Below are positions 20,573 to 30,411 of a stretch of 64,000 bases of DNA, piece after piece. The stretch's first letter is position 1. The number at the start of each line of letters is the position of its first letter. A program made the position numbers and the translations under genes. The notes under the pieces are model-generated. The model had not been told where the DNA came from. It made no database searches and worked only from the letters and a program-made list of their open reading frames with translations. Origin of the DNA: Candidatus Enterovibrio escicola (lineage in GTDB: Bacteria; Pseudomonadota; Gammaproteobacteria; Enterobacterales; Vibrionaceae). The DNA is taken from positions 47,874 through 111,873 of the forward strand of contig NZ_NBYY01000015.1 in the NCBI RefSeq assembly GCF_002464935.1, read 5' to 3'.

Positions 20573-20605
20573 AAAAAGCGATGACACCTGACATCGTTTT
20601 TTGTC
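20573..20605. terminator. bidirectional intrinsic terminator between pykF and ilvH
   Basis: CGATG (20579-20583) and CATCG (20592-20596) form a stem around ACACCTGA. Five A precede the stem and six T follow it, so a U-run is produced on either strand. Its place between the convergent ends of pykF (20482) and ilvH (20640) fits a shared terminator. Confidence 0.75.
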
Positions 20606-20639
20606 TATAATCAAACTCAGGGGGTAATACCAAAATTTA

Positions 20640-21134
20640 CTAACGTAATGTACGCTCACCACGTGAAATCCCCACTACACCACTACGTGCAACTTCAATA
20701 ACATCCGTAACATCTTTTATTCTATTAATAAACGTATTAATTTTATCGCTGGCGCCTGCTAATTGCACAGTATATAATGAACTGGTAAAATCAACGATTT
20801 GTCCACCAAAAATGTCTGCCATACGTTTCACTTCTGCTCGCACAAAACCAGTTGCTCTTACTTTTATCAACGCTAGTTCACGTTCAACGTACTCAGATTC
20901 TGTGAGGTTGCTGACCTTAAGAACATCAATAAGTTTGTGTAACTGCTTTTCAATTTGCTCACGCTCTGAATCTTTTACAACCGTCGTGGTAATATTTAAT
21001 CGAGATAGCGTTGCATCATCAGTTGGTGATACTGTTAACGACTCTATGTTATAGCCCCGCTGAGAGAACAAACCGACAACACGCGATAAAGCGCCAGATT
21101 CATTTTCCATCAAAATGGATACAATACTTCGCAT
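20640..21134 (-). CDS. ilvH: acetolactate synthase III small (regulatory) subunit
   Basis: 164-aa regulatory subunit of acetohydroxyacid synthase III, providing valine feedback control to IlvI. The N-terminal ACT domain (IVSILMENESGALSRVVGLFSQRGYNIESL) is followed by the C-terminal domain (EVKRMADIFGGQIVDF, SLYTVQLAGAS, EVARSGVVGISRGE). The ATG at 21134 is chosen over a possible start at 21161, because family members begin MR-I-S-L and the ilvI stop TAA overlaps this ATG (TAATG). That overlap suggests translational coupling. Length is the same as the E. coli subunit (163 aa). Confidence 0.96.
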   Translation of the reverse strand: MRSIVSILMENESGALSRVVGLFSQRGYNIESLTVSPTDDATLSRLNITTTVVKDSEREQIEKQLHKLIDVLKVSNLTESEYVERELALIKVRATGFVRAEVKRMADIFGGQIVDFTSSLYTVQLAGASDKINTFINRIKDVTDVIEVARSGVVGISRGERTLR

Positions 21135-22852
21135 TATGTTCTCTCCGTTTTGCTTAACCACATCTCATTCATCCCACCACCATGAACTAACATAGGGTAA
21201 ACATGCTCGGTTTCATCGATGGTAATATCGAAAAATACTAGCTTGTCTTTCATTGCAAGACCTCTCGCCATCTCGCTTTCCAACAGCAGAGAATCGCTAA
21301 TACGGATACCAACATGACCATAAGCTTCGGCAATCGCGGCAAAATCAGGCACAGAGTCCATGTACGAGTGAGAGTGTCGACCTTGATAGATCATATCCTG
21401 CCACTGTTTCACCATGCCAAGAAATCGATTATTGAGGTTAATTATTTTGACGTTAATATCGTATTGTAATGCTGTTGATAACTCCTGAATATTCATCTGA
21501 ATACTGCCATCTCCAGTGATACACACCACTTCAGCATCTGGTATAGCAAATTTCACACCCATTGCAGCAGGAAAACCAAATCCCATTGTGCCGAGGCCAC
21601 CAGAGCTAATCCAACGGCGGGGTTTATCGAAAGGGTAATATAGAGCAGCGAACATCTGATGTTGACCTACATCAGATGTAATGTACGCATCGCCATTCGT
21701 CAGTTTATACAGTGTCTCAATTACTTGTTGCGGTTTAATACGTTCACTATCGATGCAATACTTCAAGCACCTGCGCTCACGCCACGTATTAATGGCACGC
21801 CACCACGTTTCAATGGCTGTCACATCATTGATGCAATCCTGTTCAATTATCAGTTTTATCATGGCATTTAGTACTTGATATGCCGATCCTACAATTGGAA
21901 TATCTGCTGTAACCGTTTTCGAGATACTAGACGGATCGATATCGATGTGCATCACAGTAGCGTTCGGACAGTACTTATCTATGTTATTGGTCGTACGGTC
22001 ATCAAAGCGAACGCCAATACCGAAAATTAAATCTGTGTTATGCATCGCCATATTAGCTTCATATGTACCGTGCATGCCCAGCATTCCCAAAGACTTATCG
22101 CTTGTGCTTGGATAAGCACCTAACCCCATAAGGGTACAAATAACTGGAATGTTAAACGTATCTGCCAATATCTTAATTTGCTCACTACAACCAGAAATGA
22201 TAGTGCCACCACCAATATACAGTACCGGTTTTTTCGCTGATAACAGTGCTTTCAAACCACGCTTAATCTGCCGATTATGCCCGTTGGTAGTTGGATTATA
22301 AGAGCGCAACGTTATAGTATCTGGGTATTGATAGATGTATTTCTTTGTGGGATCTAGCATATCTTTTGGTAAATCAACCACGACAGGACCGGGACGGCCG
22401 GTAGATGCTAGATAAAATGCCTTTTTGATCGTCCTGGGGATGTCTTCGGTCTTTTTCACCAAAAAACTATGTTTGACGATGGGGCGAGAAATCCCGACCA
22501 TGTCGCATTCTTGGAAAGCGTCATTACCTATTAGGTGAGTCATAACCTGACCAGATAAAACAACTATTGGTACTGAATCCATATATGCGGTGGCAATGCC
22601 AGTAATTGAATTTGTGGCACCAGGACCGGATGTAACTAGTACTACACCTACCGTACCAGTTGCACGCGCATAACCATCCGCCATGTGTACTGCTGCTTGC
22701 TCGTGTCTAACAAGAACATGCTCTATATCGCTTTTTTCGTGCAGAGCATCGTAGATATCAAGTATTGATCCACCTGGATAACCAAAAATATGTTTCACAC
22801 CTTGATCTATCATGGAACGAACGATCATTTCGGCTCCAGACAATATTTCCAC
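21134..22852 (-). CDS. ilvI: acetolactate synthase III large (catalytic) subunit
   Basis: 572-aa thiamine-diphosphate enzyme making acetolactate and acetohydroxybutyrate for valine, leucine and isoleucine. It shows the cofactor glutamate region [34 protein letters not shown], the ThDP/Mg motif GDGSIQMN followed by NNRFLGMV (about residues 446-480), and FAD-domain segments between. Length agrees with E. coli IlvI (574 aa). The start codon is GTG at 22850-22852, with GGAGG about 8 bases upstream. It forms an operon with ilvH. In E. coli this operon is Lrp controlled; no Lrp site was identified here. Confidence 0.97.
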   Translation of the reverse strand: MEILSGAEMIVRSMIDQGVKHIFGYPGGSILDIYDALHEKSDIEHVLVRHEQAAVHMADGYARATGTVGVVLVTSGPGATNSITGIATAYMDSVPIVVLSGQVMTHLIGNDAFQECDMVGISRPIVKHSFLVKKTEDIPRTIKKAFYLASTGRPGPVVVDLPKDMLDPTKKYIYQYPDTITLRSYNPTTNGHNRQIKRGLKALLSAKKPVLYIGGGTIISGCSEQIKILADTFNIPVICTLMGLGAYPSTSDKSLGMLGMHGTYEANMAMHNTDLIFGIGVRFDDRTTNNIDKYCPNATVMHIDIDPSSISKTVTADIPIVGSAYQVLNAMIKLIIEQDCINDVTAIETWWRAINTWRERRCLKYCIDSERIKPQQVIETLYKLTNGDAYITSDVGQHQMFAALYYPFDKPRRWISSGGLGTMGFGFPAAMGVKFAIPDAEVVCITGDGSIQMNIQELSTALQYDINVKIINLNNRFLGMVKQWQDMIYQGRHSHSYMDSVPDFAAIAEAYGHVGIRISDSLLLESEMARGLAMKDKLVFFDITIDETEHVYPMLVHGGGMNEMWLSKTERT

Positions 22853-23340
22853 TATACGCCTCCATGTTGCATTGCATTAGGACTTATTTTAGCCTAGTGA
22901 TGGCTGACGACATTACATATTTATGTCGCCAATACATGCAAGCTATGTTCTTGATTCCCTTCGAGACAGGAATCAGAACTGTCAGTTAACTCTAACGCTT
23001 TATTAGCAAGGATGTCTATTAGATATCCAGTATTCATTGGATATCTCTATGTGCCTAAGGTTTTATTATGGAAGACTCTTTTTATTGCAGTAGACATGAA
23101 TTTATATTCTAATAAATTCTTAATTTAGAAATCTTAGCCTATACCTAATCTACTTAAAAATCCAGGTTGGAATGGCGTTGTTTCCTAAAAGAATAAATTT
23201 GAAATTTTAGATGTTATATTCAGAACAATACACTGATATGCATGATATATTTACAAAAAAGAAGGCTATAAAGGACACTTTCTGGGACTGCCTTTCTGGG
23301 ATAGTAGTAAATAATTCTTTTAGTCAACAACATCGGTTCG
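22853..23340. other. upstream region of ilvI
   Basis: No gene recognised. A 7-bp stem (TGATTCC at 22952-22958, GGAATCA at 22969-22975) lies about 100 bp upstream of ilvI and might be leader structure. The rest is AT-rich with no coding reading that resembles a known family. Confidence 0.4.
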
Positions 23341-23697
23341 AGTACCTAAAATTTATCGTTTATTTAAGACGTCAAAGGTGCTGCCATTTCTGGAAGAGTT
23401 ACAGTAAAAAATTGGTTAATGACTTCTTTAAAATTTAGTTCTTATAAAGTAAACAGTGTGCCTCAACTTTCCCTTTATTACCTCCAAGAACCTTTCTATT
23501 GGATTCAGAGTTGACCTGTAAGTCGGTAGATAGTGGGCTCGATATTGAGAATAAACTCGGTATTTCTAGTAAGCTACTTTGGTGGTATTCCACTCCATCC
23601 AAGATGATATGCACTTTATGAGTCAATAAGTAATAGTCTCTTGACTAGCAGAAAGAACGGAACAATATTTGTGCTTTCGCTGGTATCATATTCGCTT
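23341..23697 (-). pseudogene. IS630-family transposase C-terminal relic
   Basis: The minus strand reads KVHIILDGVEYHQSSLLEIPS (around 23565-23625), then LNPIER and VIKGKLRHTVYFIRT in a second frame, and NFKEVINQFFTVTLPEM with INDKF near 23350-23440. This is the DDE-domain C-terminal half of IS630 transposases (LDGAGYH and LNPIERLW). Frameshifts break it. Confidence 0.7.
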
Positions 23698-23849
23698 GGC
23701 GTTGTTGATTAAATCAGGACTATAACGCACTGATCCCAATATTCTTATAGTCTTAATTTGTTTGCTGGCGAACAGGCATACCGCGTCTTAGAACTTTGTT
23801 CATCACTTTCATATTTAACAGCCCTTTACTAACTTGAGCATTGTAACTA
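23698..23849 (-). mobile_element. IS903-group 3' end fragment
   Basis: GGCGTTGTTGATTAAATCAGG terminus-like start at 23698, then the transposase C-terminal region (KVMNKVLRRGMPVRQQ read on the minus strand). It stops at about 23849, where an IS982 left end begins. Confidence 0.8.
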
Positions 23850-23946
23850 ACCTGAGCTGCGTATAAGAAATAAACTAAATATTCAAGTCTCAATATGATC
23901 GTTTGAATCCAATTATCAGTCATAAAGAGACTTGGAAATGTATAAT
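23850..23946 (+). mobile_element. IS982-family left-end fragment
   Basis: ACCTGAGCTGCGTATAAG terminus and about 95 bp of left-end sequence in plus orientation. It abuts a minus-strand IS982 copy that starts at its right end at 23950, so the two lie left end to right end across a few bases. Confidence 0.75.
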
Positions 23947-23949
23947 TTA

Positions 23950-24930
23950 ACCCAAGATCTACGCAATCAGGTGCTTATCAAGCCAAGTCATCTTGATACT
24001 CGACTTCTTTAGTTGAAATGAATACGTGATGAGTCCCGCCAGCAAGTTGACCATAAAGTTAATACAACTACGGTACCGAGAGTGCTCGATTTTGGATATG
24101 TTTTTTAGTTGGTTAAAAACGGTTTCAATAATAAATCGTTTTCGGAGCATCAGGTGGTCCCACAGTTTCATCACTTTTGGTTTCATGTTTTTTTCACACC
24201 CGTTATTAGTATCACTCCATTGTCTGCAAGTTCCCGCTTAAATAAACCAGAGATATAAACTTTATCTCCGTATAAATACCCACAAAGCTCGTCAGCCATT
24301 TCTGAGTACAGACTTTCTATCATTCACGTTAGCCGTCGTCACTCTGACTGAGATAATACTACCTTAATCATTAATAATGAGGTGTAATTTCGAACTGTAG
24401 AACCACCCCGTCGTTCTTTGTCCTCGCTTCAAGGTACTTTTAAAAACCTGATGTCTGAGAATTCGAGGTTATGATAAACCTGTAGCTTGGATGAATCAAC
24501 AAAGGCAATCCCTGTCGGTCTTGCCTAACGGTGAATGAGGTAAGAGCAAAGCGTAACCAGAACACCTTGCATGAGCTTGAGCATTCGCGTGTAGCTGACT
24601 AATTTTGGAAATTCGTTGGTGAAGTAACGGAAAACAAAGTGAATGTAATAATTTTTAAAGTCTCGATACCCAAATTAATGGAAAGCTATCACTATCGTCA
24701 TCACTTCGCTAACTTAAAAGGCGAGAAGGTTTATTTCTTTATTTGACACCGAAAGAAATCAGGTGGTTTTCCCTTCCCATGCAGATAGGAAAGTCTAGCA
24801 GACACTGTCGAGATCGATAAGAATAGCATCTAAATTATTCATTGCAAAGTACTTATGCAGTCAATGGTTTTTTCTAAACGATGAGATTACAACGTTGGTA
24901 TGTAGTTCATTTCTTATGCTTAGCTCAGGT
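23950..24930 (-). mobile_element. IS982-family copy, near full length, decayed
   Basis: Right terminus at 23950 (ACCCAAGATCTACGC) to left terminus ending 24930 (CTTAGCTCAGGT). Transposase pieces are present: FIIETVFNQLKNISKIEHSR and NFMVNLLAGLITYSFQLKK at 23959-24186, and KVMKLWDHLMLRKR. Upstream pieces lie in shifted frames. The right flank is TACTTA inside an IS903-group element, the same target site used by the IS982 at 52153-52700 but in the opposite orientation. Confidence 0.8.
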
Positions 24931-25329
24931 TACTTAATTTTTACGATCTTCGAACGCATTAATAATGCAGGTGTATGTAGGGAATTTTAGCGGGATATTC
25001 ATCAACGTAAAAACTGAATTGAGAAAACTTCCTAATCAACAAAGTAGGATCTTGAAAATACATTTAACCATCAGTGCCGTTTCAATCTCGGTATCCAAAA
25101 ATATAAACCCACGTCCACGTTGACCGTGATACCTTAGACAACGCCATGCCTTAAGAGCAGCGAGGTCTATACAAAAAGTCACTAAGATCCGATTTGCTAA
25201 TGCTTGATTATATTCTTTCCAATTGCTGATCTTGTGCTTGGTCTTTCCCATTATAACGGCCAGATTAACTCCATGAGGATCTCATCGTAGGAATTGTGAT
25301 TAGTTCAAATATTTGGTAAATCACGCCTA
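24931..25329 (-). mobile_element. IS903-group 5' portion
   Basis: The transposase start at 25251 reads GKTKHKISNWKEYNQALANR, LAALKAWRCLRYHGQRGRGF, IETALMVKCIF for 71 codons (to 25036), then a frameshift. The left terminus region ATATTTG...GATTAGTTC ends at about 25329. The catalytic part is missing, cut at the IS982 boundary. Confidence 0.8.
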
Positions 25330-25397
25330 TATGACCTTATATTTTGATAAAAAGCATTAAGAAAAGATATTTCGAGATAGTGAGGATTCTCTGTATA

Positions 25398-25473
25398 TGG
25401 TGGCTCCTCCCAGACTTGAACTGGGGACCAATCGATTATGAGTCGACTGCTCTAACCACTGAGCTAAGGAGCC
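25398..25473 (-). tRNA. ileX: tRNA-Ile2 (CAU anticodon, lysidine type)
   Basis: 76-nt tRNA on the minus strand with encoded CCA (complement of 25398-25400). The acceptor stem GGCTCCT pairs with AGGAGCC. The D arm is AGCTCAGTGGTTAGAGC, the anticodon loop reads CTCATAA, and the T arm has GTTCAAGTC. The CAT anticodon could be Met or Ile2. The body closely follows E. coli tRNA-Ile2, whose C34 is turned to lysidine by TilS so that it reads AUA. It sits just downstream of rpoD, as ileX does in E. coli, which supports Ile2. Confidence 0.93.
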
Positions 25474-25567
25474 GAATAGATAATCAATTATAAGGGAATA
25501 CAGTTAAAGTGTATAGGGGGTAATCTTAACTGATCCCCATGATTCTAAGGCAGTCCAACTGATCATA

Positions 25568-25590
25568 TGAAAAACAACGAGGAATACTCG
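25568..25590 (-). terminator. possible rpoD terminator
   Basis: On the minus strand CGAG-TATTC-CTCG is followed by TTGTTTTTC, about 30 bp after the rpoD stop. The stem is only four to five pairs, so this is a weak candidate. Confidence 0.4.
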
Positions 25591-25621
25591 CCTTTTAATT
25601 TTTCGCTTATCACTAGTTGGA

Positions 25622-27433
25622 TTATTCGTCTAGGAAGCTACGCAAAACTTCAGAACGGCTTGGATGTCGCAGTTTTCGCAATGCCTTGGCTTCAATTTGA
25701 CGGATACGCTCACGCGTAACGTCGAACTGTTTGCCTACTTCTTCTAGCGTGTGATCAGTGTTCATATCGATACCAAATCGCATACGAAGAACTTTTGCCT
25801 CACGGGGTGTCAAGCCTGCCAGTACCTCGCTGGTTGCCATCTTGAGGTTGTTCATAGTCGCAGAATCCATTGGAAGCTCGAGGGTAGTATCCTCGATAAA
25901 ATCACCTAAGTGTGAATCTTCATCATCTCCAATTGGTGTTTCCATGGAGATTGGTTCTTTGGCTATCTTTAGTACTTTACGGATCTTGTCTTCTGGCATT
26001 TGCATACGTTCTGCTAGTTCTTCTGGTAACGGTTCACGACCCATTTCCTGAAGCATTTGTCGAGAGATACGGTTCAGTTTGTTGATAGTTTCGATCATGT
26101 GTACAGGGATACGAATTGTACGAGCTTGATCAGCGATTGAACGTGTAATTGCTTGGCGGATCCACCAAGTTGCATAAGTCGAGAATTTGTAACCACGACG
26201 GTATTCAAACTTGTCTACGGCTTTCATAAGGCCAATGTTACCTTCTTGGATTAAATCCAAGAATTGTAAGCCACGGTTAGTATACTTTTTTGCAATAGAG
26301 ATAACCAGACGTAAATTAGCCTCAACCATCTCTTTCTTCGCACGGCGGGCTTTTGCTTCACCGATTGACATACGTCGGCTGATGTCTTTGATACGTTCAA
26401 CGTACAGGCCAGTTTCATTTTCGATAATTTTAATTTTCAGCACGCAGCGACGAAGATCCTCTTCGTATTGCTTCATACGTTCACCGAAGGGTTTGCTAGA
26501 TGACAGTGCTTGATCCAGCCAGTTATTTGATGATTCGTTGCTAGTAAATAGTTGAACAAAGGTTTTTTTTGGCATTTTTGCTTGGTCAACACACAGACGC
26601 ATAACAATTCGTTCTTGTGTACGTACACGATCCATTGTATTACGCATTGTTCTGACCATACGGTCGAACTGCTTAGGGATTAGGCGGAACTGTTTGAACA
26701 CCTCAGATAACTTGGTGACAGAGTCTACAGTATCTGCATGGAAGCGTCCGTTTTTCTGGATCGAACTGTGCATTGATTCATACGCAACACGAAGTTCTTT
26801 GAACTTTTCACGTGCAAGTTCTGGATCAATACCGGTATCTTCTTCATCACTGTTGTCTTCGTCTTCAAGCTCTTCTTTATTTAATTCGGAGCCGATGTGC
26901 GTAGCAGTTGGTGAGATGTCATCTTGGTTTGGGTCAACAAAACCAGAGATAATGTCCGTAAGCCGGAGTTCTGCTGCTTCAACCTTGTCAAACTGGTCAA
27001 GCAGGTACGTAATAGAACCTGGGAACTCTGCAACAGAAACTTGTACTTGGTTAATACCCTCTTCGATCCGCTTTGCAATGTTAATTTCGCCTTCACGCGT
27101 AAGTAATTCAACTGTACCCATTTCACGCATGTACATACGAACAGGGTCAGTAGTACGACCTATTTCAGATTCAACGCTGGATAGTGCAGCGGCGGCGGCT
27201 TCAACAGCGTCTTCGTCAGCAATAGATCCAGCCATCATAAGTTCATCGGCATCAGGAGCGGTTTCCACAACCTGAATACCCATGTCATTGATCATCTGTA
27301 TAATATCTTCTATTTGATCGGAATCGACTATGTCTTCCGGTAGGTGATCGTTAACTTCTGCATAGGTTAGATAGCCTTGCTCTTTACCTTTTGCAACAAG
27401 CGACTTTAGCTGTGACTGCGGATTTTGCTCCAT
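25622..27433 (-). CDS. rpoD: RNA polymerase sigma-70 factor RpoD
   Basis: 603-aa primary sigma factor directing RNA polymerase to housekeeping promoters. Region 1.1 is at residues about 1-75. Region 1.2 ([11 protein letters not shown], near 97) is followed by an acidic non-conserved insert. Regions 2.1-2.4 contain [24 protein letters not shown] and the promoter-melting and -10 helix [14 protein letters not shown] (about 425-440). Region 3 ([12 protein letters not shown]) and region 4.2 with helix-turn-helix [19 protein letters not shown] (about 562-580) complete it. Length is close to E. coli RpoD (613 aa). It is the last gene of the rpsU-dnaG-rpoD operon, 97 bp after dnaG. Confidence 0.98.
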   Translation of the reverse strand: MEQNPQSQLKSLVAKGKEQGYLTYAEVNDHLPEDIVDSDQIEDIIQMINDMGIQVVETAPDADELMMAGSIADEDAVEAAAAALSSVESEIGRTTDPVRMYMREMGTVELLTREGEINIAKRIEEGINQVQVSVAEFPGSITYLLDQFDKVEAAELRLTDIISGFVDPNQDDISPTATHIGSELNKEELEDEDNSDEEDTGIDPELAREKFKELRVAYESMHSSIQKNGRFHADTVDSVTKLSEVFKQFRLIPKQFDRMVRTMRNTMDRVRTQERIVMRLCVDQAKMPKKTFVQLFTSNESSNNWLDQALSSSKPFGERMKQYEEDLRRCVLKIKIIENETGLYVERIKDISRRMSIGEAKARRAKKEMVEANLRLVISIAKKYTNRGLQFLDLIQEGNIGLMKAVDKFEYRRGYKFSTYATWWIRQAITRSIADQARTIRIPVHMIETINKLNRISRQMLQEMGREPLPEELAERMQMPEDKIRKVLKIAKEPISMETPIGDDEDSHLGDFIEDTTLELPMDSATMNNLKMATSEVLAGLTPREAKVLRMRFGIDMNTDHTLEEVGKQFDVTRERIRQIEAKALRKLRHPSRSEVLRSFLDE

Positions 27434-27530
27434 AGACGATATCCAACTTAGGGTCTGAGTGAAGAATGTAGTATGCGAAAACGCAAACTATTTATTTTAG
27501 CAAATCGCAAGTGTGCTAGCTAGTTAGTTT

Positions 27531-29285
27531 CTAGCCGAGGCGGTTGAGGATTAACAACTGCAACTCCTGCTTTTCTTCGACTGATAGGCCGACATTATTT
27601 GATTTAGCTTGCAATTTGGCGATTTGTTGTTGAACACACTGAGTAAGGATTTTATCCAGTGAGTCTAGGAATACTTCTAATGCATTATTTTCAGTGATGG
27701 GTAACATCCAAATTGCCAGTTTGCCTAACAATGCATTTTGATCCGTACCTCGCCAGAACTCAATCAACTGCCCTGTTGCTATATTGGGGCGTTGGCGACA
27801 AAGTTCAAGCATTGTTGTAAATAATATGAGCCCAGGGATAGCAAGTTTATCTAAACCATCTAGTGGAGGCACAGACTCTGCAAATCTAGGATTTTGTAAC
27901 AATAAGGTAATGACTTCTCGCATTGGTGTACGTTTCATTTCTGGTAATGTTTTACGTGCCTTTAATTTTCCTTGTAAATTAATCAGTTTTTCGAGCTGTT
28001 GCTCATTAGGCAATCCAAGCTTTTGTCCAAGTATATTTCGTAAATATAGACGGAGCGTTCCTCCCGGTATTTTTTCTATCAAGGGTACTGTAAGCGTTGT
28101 CAGTTTTGCTTTCCCTTCTAGGCTACTCGTATCAACTTGTTCAATAAGGGTAGAATACATAAATTCAGAGAGTGACATGGCGGCGGCAAGTTCTACTTCA
28201 AAGGCATCCTTACCAATTTCACGAATCATAGAATCTGGGTCTTCACCCTCTGGTAAAAACATGAACTTCAATTGGCAACCATCCTTCAGATGTGACAGCG
28301 CTTGTTCCATCGTGCGCCATGCTGCATCGCGTCCAGCGTGGTCTCCATCATAACAGCAAACGACGGAAGAAGTTTGGCGGAACAATATCTGAATATGCTC
28401 GGCGGTGGTTGATGTACCCAACGATGCTACCGCATAGTCTATACCAAATTGTGCCAACGCAACCACATCCATATAGCCTTCTACAATTATGAGTAGTTTA
28501 GGTTTTCGATGTGCCTGTAATGCTTCATATAAGCCGTAGAGCTCACGCCCTTTATGGAAAATAGGCATTTCTGGTGAGTTGAGATATTTTGGGGTGCCAT
28601 TACCCAAGACACGTCCACCAAAACCAACTACTCGCCCTCGTCGATCTCGAATTGGAAACATTATTCGCCCTCGAAACCGGTCATAGCGTTGACCGTTATC
28701 ATTTTCGATCAACATGCCGATAGAAATTAGGGTCTGTTGACTTTTATTATCTTTACCAAAGCGAGTCCGAACTTGATTCCATACATCTGCCACATAACCA
28801 ATACCAAACTGTTGAACGATTTTACCAGATAATCCACGGCCTTTCAGGTAATCAATAGCCACGTATCCAATGTCGGTGCGAAGGGTCCTTTGATAGAACC
28901 TAGCAATTTCTCCCATCATCTGATACAAACCGCGTTTTTGATCGTTAGGTGTGTACGAACTTCTCGGAATGCCTCCACAAGTTTGATTTCGTGGCACATC
29001 AAGTCCCAACTGAGAGGATAACTCTTCGATGGCTTCGACGAACTCAAGTCGATCGAACTCCATCACGAAATCGATAGCATTACCGTGAACACCACACCCG
29101 AAACAATGGTAAAATTGTTTCTCTTGGCTTACAGTAAATGAAGGTGTTCTTTCGTTATGGAAAGGGCAACAAGTACTGTAGTCTTTGCCCTGCTTCTTCA
29201 GTTTAACCCGCGAGTCTATAAGCTCGACAATATCCAGTTTCACGAGTAGGTCATCAATGAATGTACGTGGAATTTTTCCTGCCAT
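27531..29285 (-). CDS. dnaG: DNA primase DnaG
   Basis: 584-aa primase synthesising RNA primers at the replication fork with DnaB. The N-terminal CHC2-type zinc finger shows C-x2-H...C-x2-C (CCPFHNERTPSF, HCFGCGVHG, residues about 39-64). The TOPRIM domain has the catalytic Glu in IVEGYMD (about residue 267) and CCYDGDHAGRDA (about 309). The C-terminal helicase-interaction domain follows. The E. coli protein is 581 aa, so length is normal. It belongs to the macromolecular synthesis operon between rpsU and rpoD; the yqeY gene expected just upstream is decayed. Confidence 0.97.
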   Translation of the reverse strand: MAGKIPRTFIDDLLVKLDIVELIDSRVKLKKQGKDYSTCCPFHNERTPSFTVSQEKQFYHCFGCGVHGNAIDFVMEFDRLEFVEAIEELSSQLGLDVPRNQTCGGIPRSSYTPNDQKRGLYQMMGEIARFYQRTLRTDIGYVAIDYLKGRGLSGKIVQQFGIGYVADVWNQVRTRFGKDNKSQQTLISIGMLIENDNGQRYDRFRGRIMFPIRDRRGRVVGFGGRVLGNGTPKYLNSPEMPIFHKGRELYGLYEALQAHRKPKLLIIVEGYMDVVALAQFGIDYAVASLGTSTTAEHIQILFRQTSSVVCCYDGDHAGRDAAWRTMEQALSHLKDGCQLKFMFLPEGEDPDSMIREIGKDAFEVELAAAMSLSEFMYSTLIEQVDTSSLEGKAKLTTLTVPLIEKIPGGTLRLYLRNILGQKLGLPNEQQLEKLINLQGKLKARKTLPEMKRTPMREVITLLLQNPRFAESVPPLDGLDKLAIPGLILFTTMLELCRQRPNIATGQLIEFWRGTDQNALLGKLAIWMLPITENNALEVFLDSLDKILTQCVQQQIAKLQAKSNNVGLSVEEKQELQLLILNRLG

Positions 29286-29409
29286 AATCTATTTTATATA
29301 GGTAAATTTGTACGAGTCGACGATTTTGGTATTTTACTACTGATTAAGATATGAACAAGCCACACACTCCGTAGTTAGAGTGCACTGTTTGTTCATAGGT
29401 TATAAAAAT

Positions 29410-29720
29410 TTAAACCAAATTAACTGTAACCAATTGGTTAATTTTATCCATTTCATTATCGCTCTCAATTTGAGACTTCAGGTTAACCATGATTGTGCCC
29501 ATGTTGTGCATGGTACTCAGATCAGAAATAATAGTAGCGTTTTTCACCAATTCATCAAGATCATCGCGCCACAAGGCCAAAGAGATATTGCGTCACGAAA
29601 TGACGACATTATTTGTCCCTTATCGTCATCACAGCCAGAACCTTATTGTCGTTCAATGTTTACTGCACGTCTATTTTTTACTGTAGTATGTAGTAGCTGT
29701 ACTAAATCGGAGCGATAATC
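29410..29720 (-). pseudogene. yqeY: yqeY (GatB/YqeY-domain protein) remnant
   Basis: On the minus strand the C-terminal part reads DDLDELVKNATIISDLSTMHNMGTIMVNL in one frame, then SQIESDNEMDKINQLVTVNLV and a stop at 29410-29412. This aligns in pattern with the YqeY C-terminus (GMQDMGKVMGVLKP, then SKLVK-L). Upstream, TGA and frameshifts interrupt the reading (KNRRAVN, DDDKGQIMSSFRDAIS fragments near 29580-29690), so the N-terminal half is unreadable. Vibrios normally carry a GatB/YqeY-domain gene exactly here between rpsU and dnaG, which supports the call. The 3' part is well preserved, suggesting recent loss. Confidence 0.65.
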
Positions 29721-29828
29721 AAACGGTTAGTATCAAGGCGAAGTTTATCGCTCGTCTTCATAACGATTACTTGTTGATTTATAATGCATTTCAATAAGTC
29801 CATACGGTCAGTCTGTACTTGATTGTAA

Positions 29829-30044
29829 TTAGTACAGACGAACGCGACGGGCGTTTTCACGCGCTAGCTTTTTCAGGTGACGTTTAACGGCAGCAGCCTT
29901 GGCGCGTTTGCGAACTGTAGTCGGCTTTTCGAAATGCTCACGACGTCGAACTTCAGAAAGGATACCTGCTTTTTCACAAGAGCGTTTAAAACGACGCAGA
30001 GCTACGTCGAATGGTTCATTTTCACGTACTTTAACTACTGGCAT
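29829..30044 (-). CDS. rpsU: 30S ribosomal protein S21
   Basis: 71-aa basic ribosomal protein of the small subunit, needed for efficient translation initiation. The sequence [20 protein letters not shown] followed by [15 protein letters not shown] and the lysine/arginine-rich tail ending NARRVRLY is almost the E. coli S21 sequence, at the same length. It is the first gene of the rpsU-(yqeY)-dnaG-rpoD operon and divergent from tsaD across 367 bp. Confidence 0.98.
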   Translation of the reverse strand: MPVVKVRENEPFDVALRRFKRSCEKAGILSEVRRREHFEKPTTVRKRAKAAAVKRHLKKLARENARRVRLY

Positions 30045-30411
30045 ATGCCTTTCACCTCGTGTGGGGTTGTTCAGTGATCACTAGTGATAATGCGACCAGC
30101 TTTAGATTATGTATTCAATAAGTTGGAAGGTGAGTCCCTGACCGTCAATTCGGTAGTTATGATGCCCACCACTGCAAATATCATCTTTTCTAACAGAAGC
30201 TGTCCCTGAATATAGATATACATTTTACACGGATACCAACTTATTGAGTACATGACCCAGCTTTCCATTAAGGATCGTTCGGAATTTTAATCTGACACAT
30301 GTGTGTTTGTAAAGCTTAACTGTGAATTTGATACTTCCCATTTAATATGGTTGGATATTCATTGTGAAACTGTTGTAATTAATCCCTTAAAAAACGATGA
30401 GCTGAGGTATT
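30045..30411. other. divergent promoter region of rpsU operon and tsaD
   Basis: 367 bp between divergent starts. It must hold the main promoters for the macromolecular synthesis operon (leftwards) and tsaD (rightwards). A palindrome-like TGATCACTAGTGATAA lies near 30074-30089, about 30 bp upstream of rpsU. I could not assign specific -35/-10 elements or an SOS box with confidence. Confidence 0.5.

Noticed and set aside
22952..22975. Attenuator or riboswitch for ilvIH
   Set aside because: Only a 7-bp stem is visible with no leader peptide rich in branched-chain codons and no T-run; ilvIH in E. coli is Lrp controlled, not attenuated.
23211..23438. 75-codon plus-strand frame
   Set aside because: No ribosome binding site and no recognisable family; it overlaps the minus-strand IS630 C-terminal relic.
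26694..27275. 193-codon open frame on the plus strand
   Set aside because: It lies antisense to rpoD; its serine-rich reading is the usual shadow of the acidic region of sigma-70.
27784..28353. 189-codon open frame on the plus strand
   Set aside because: Antisense to dnaG with no start signal or known family.
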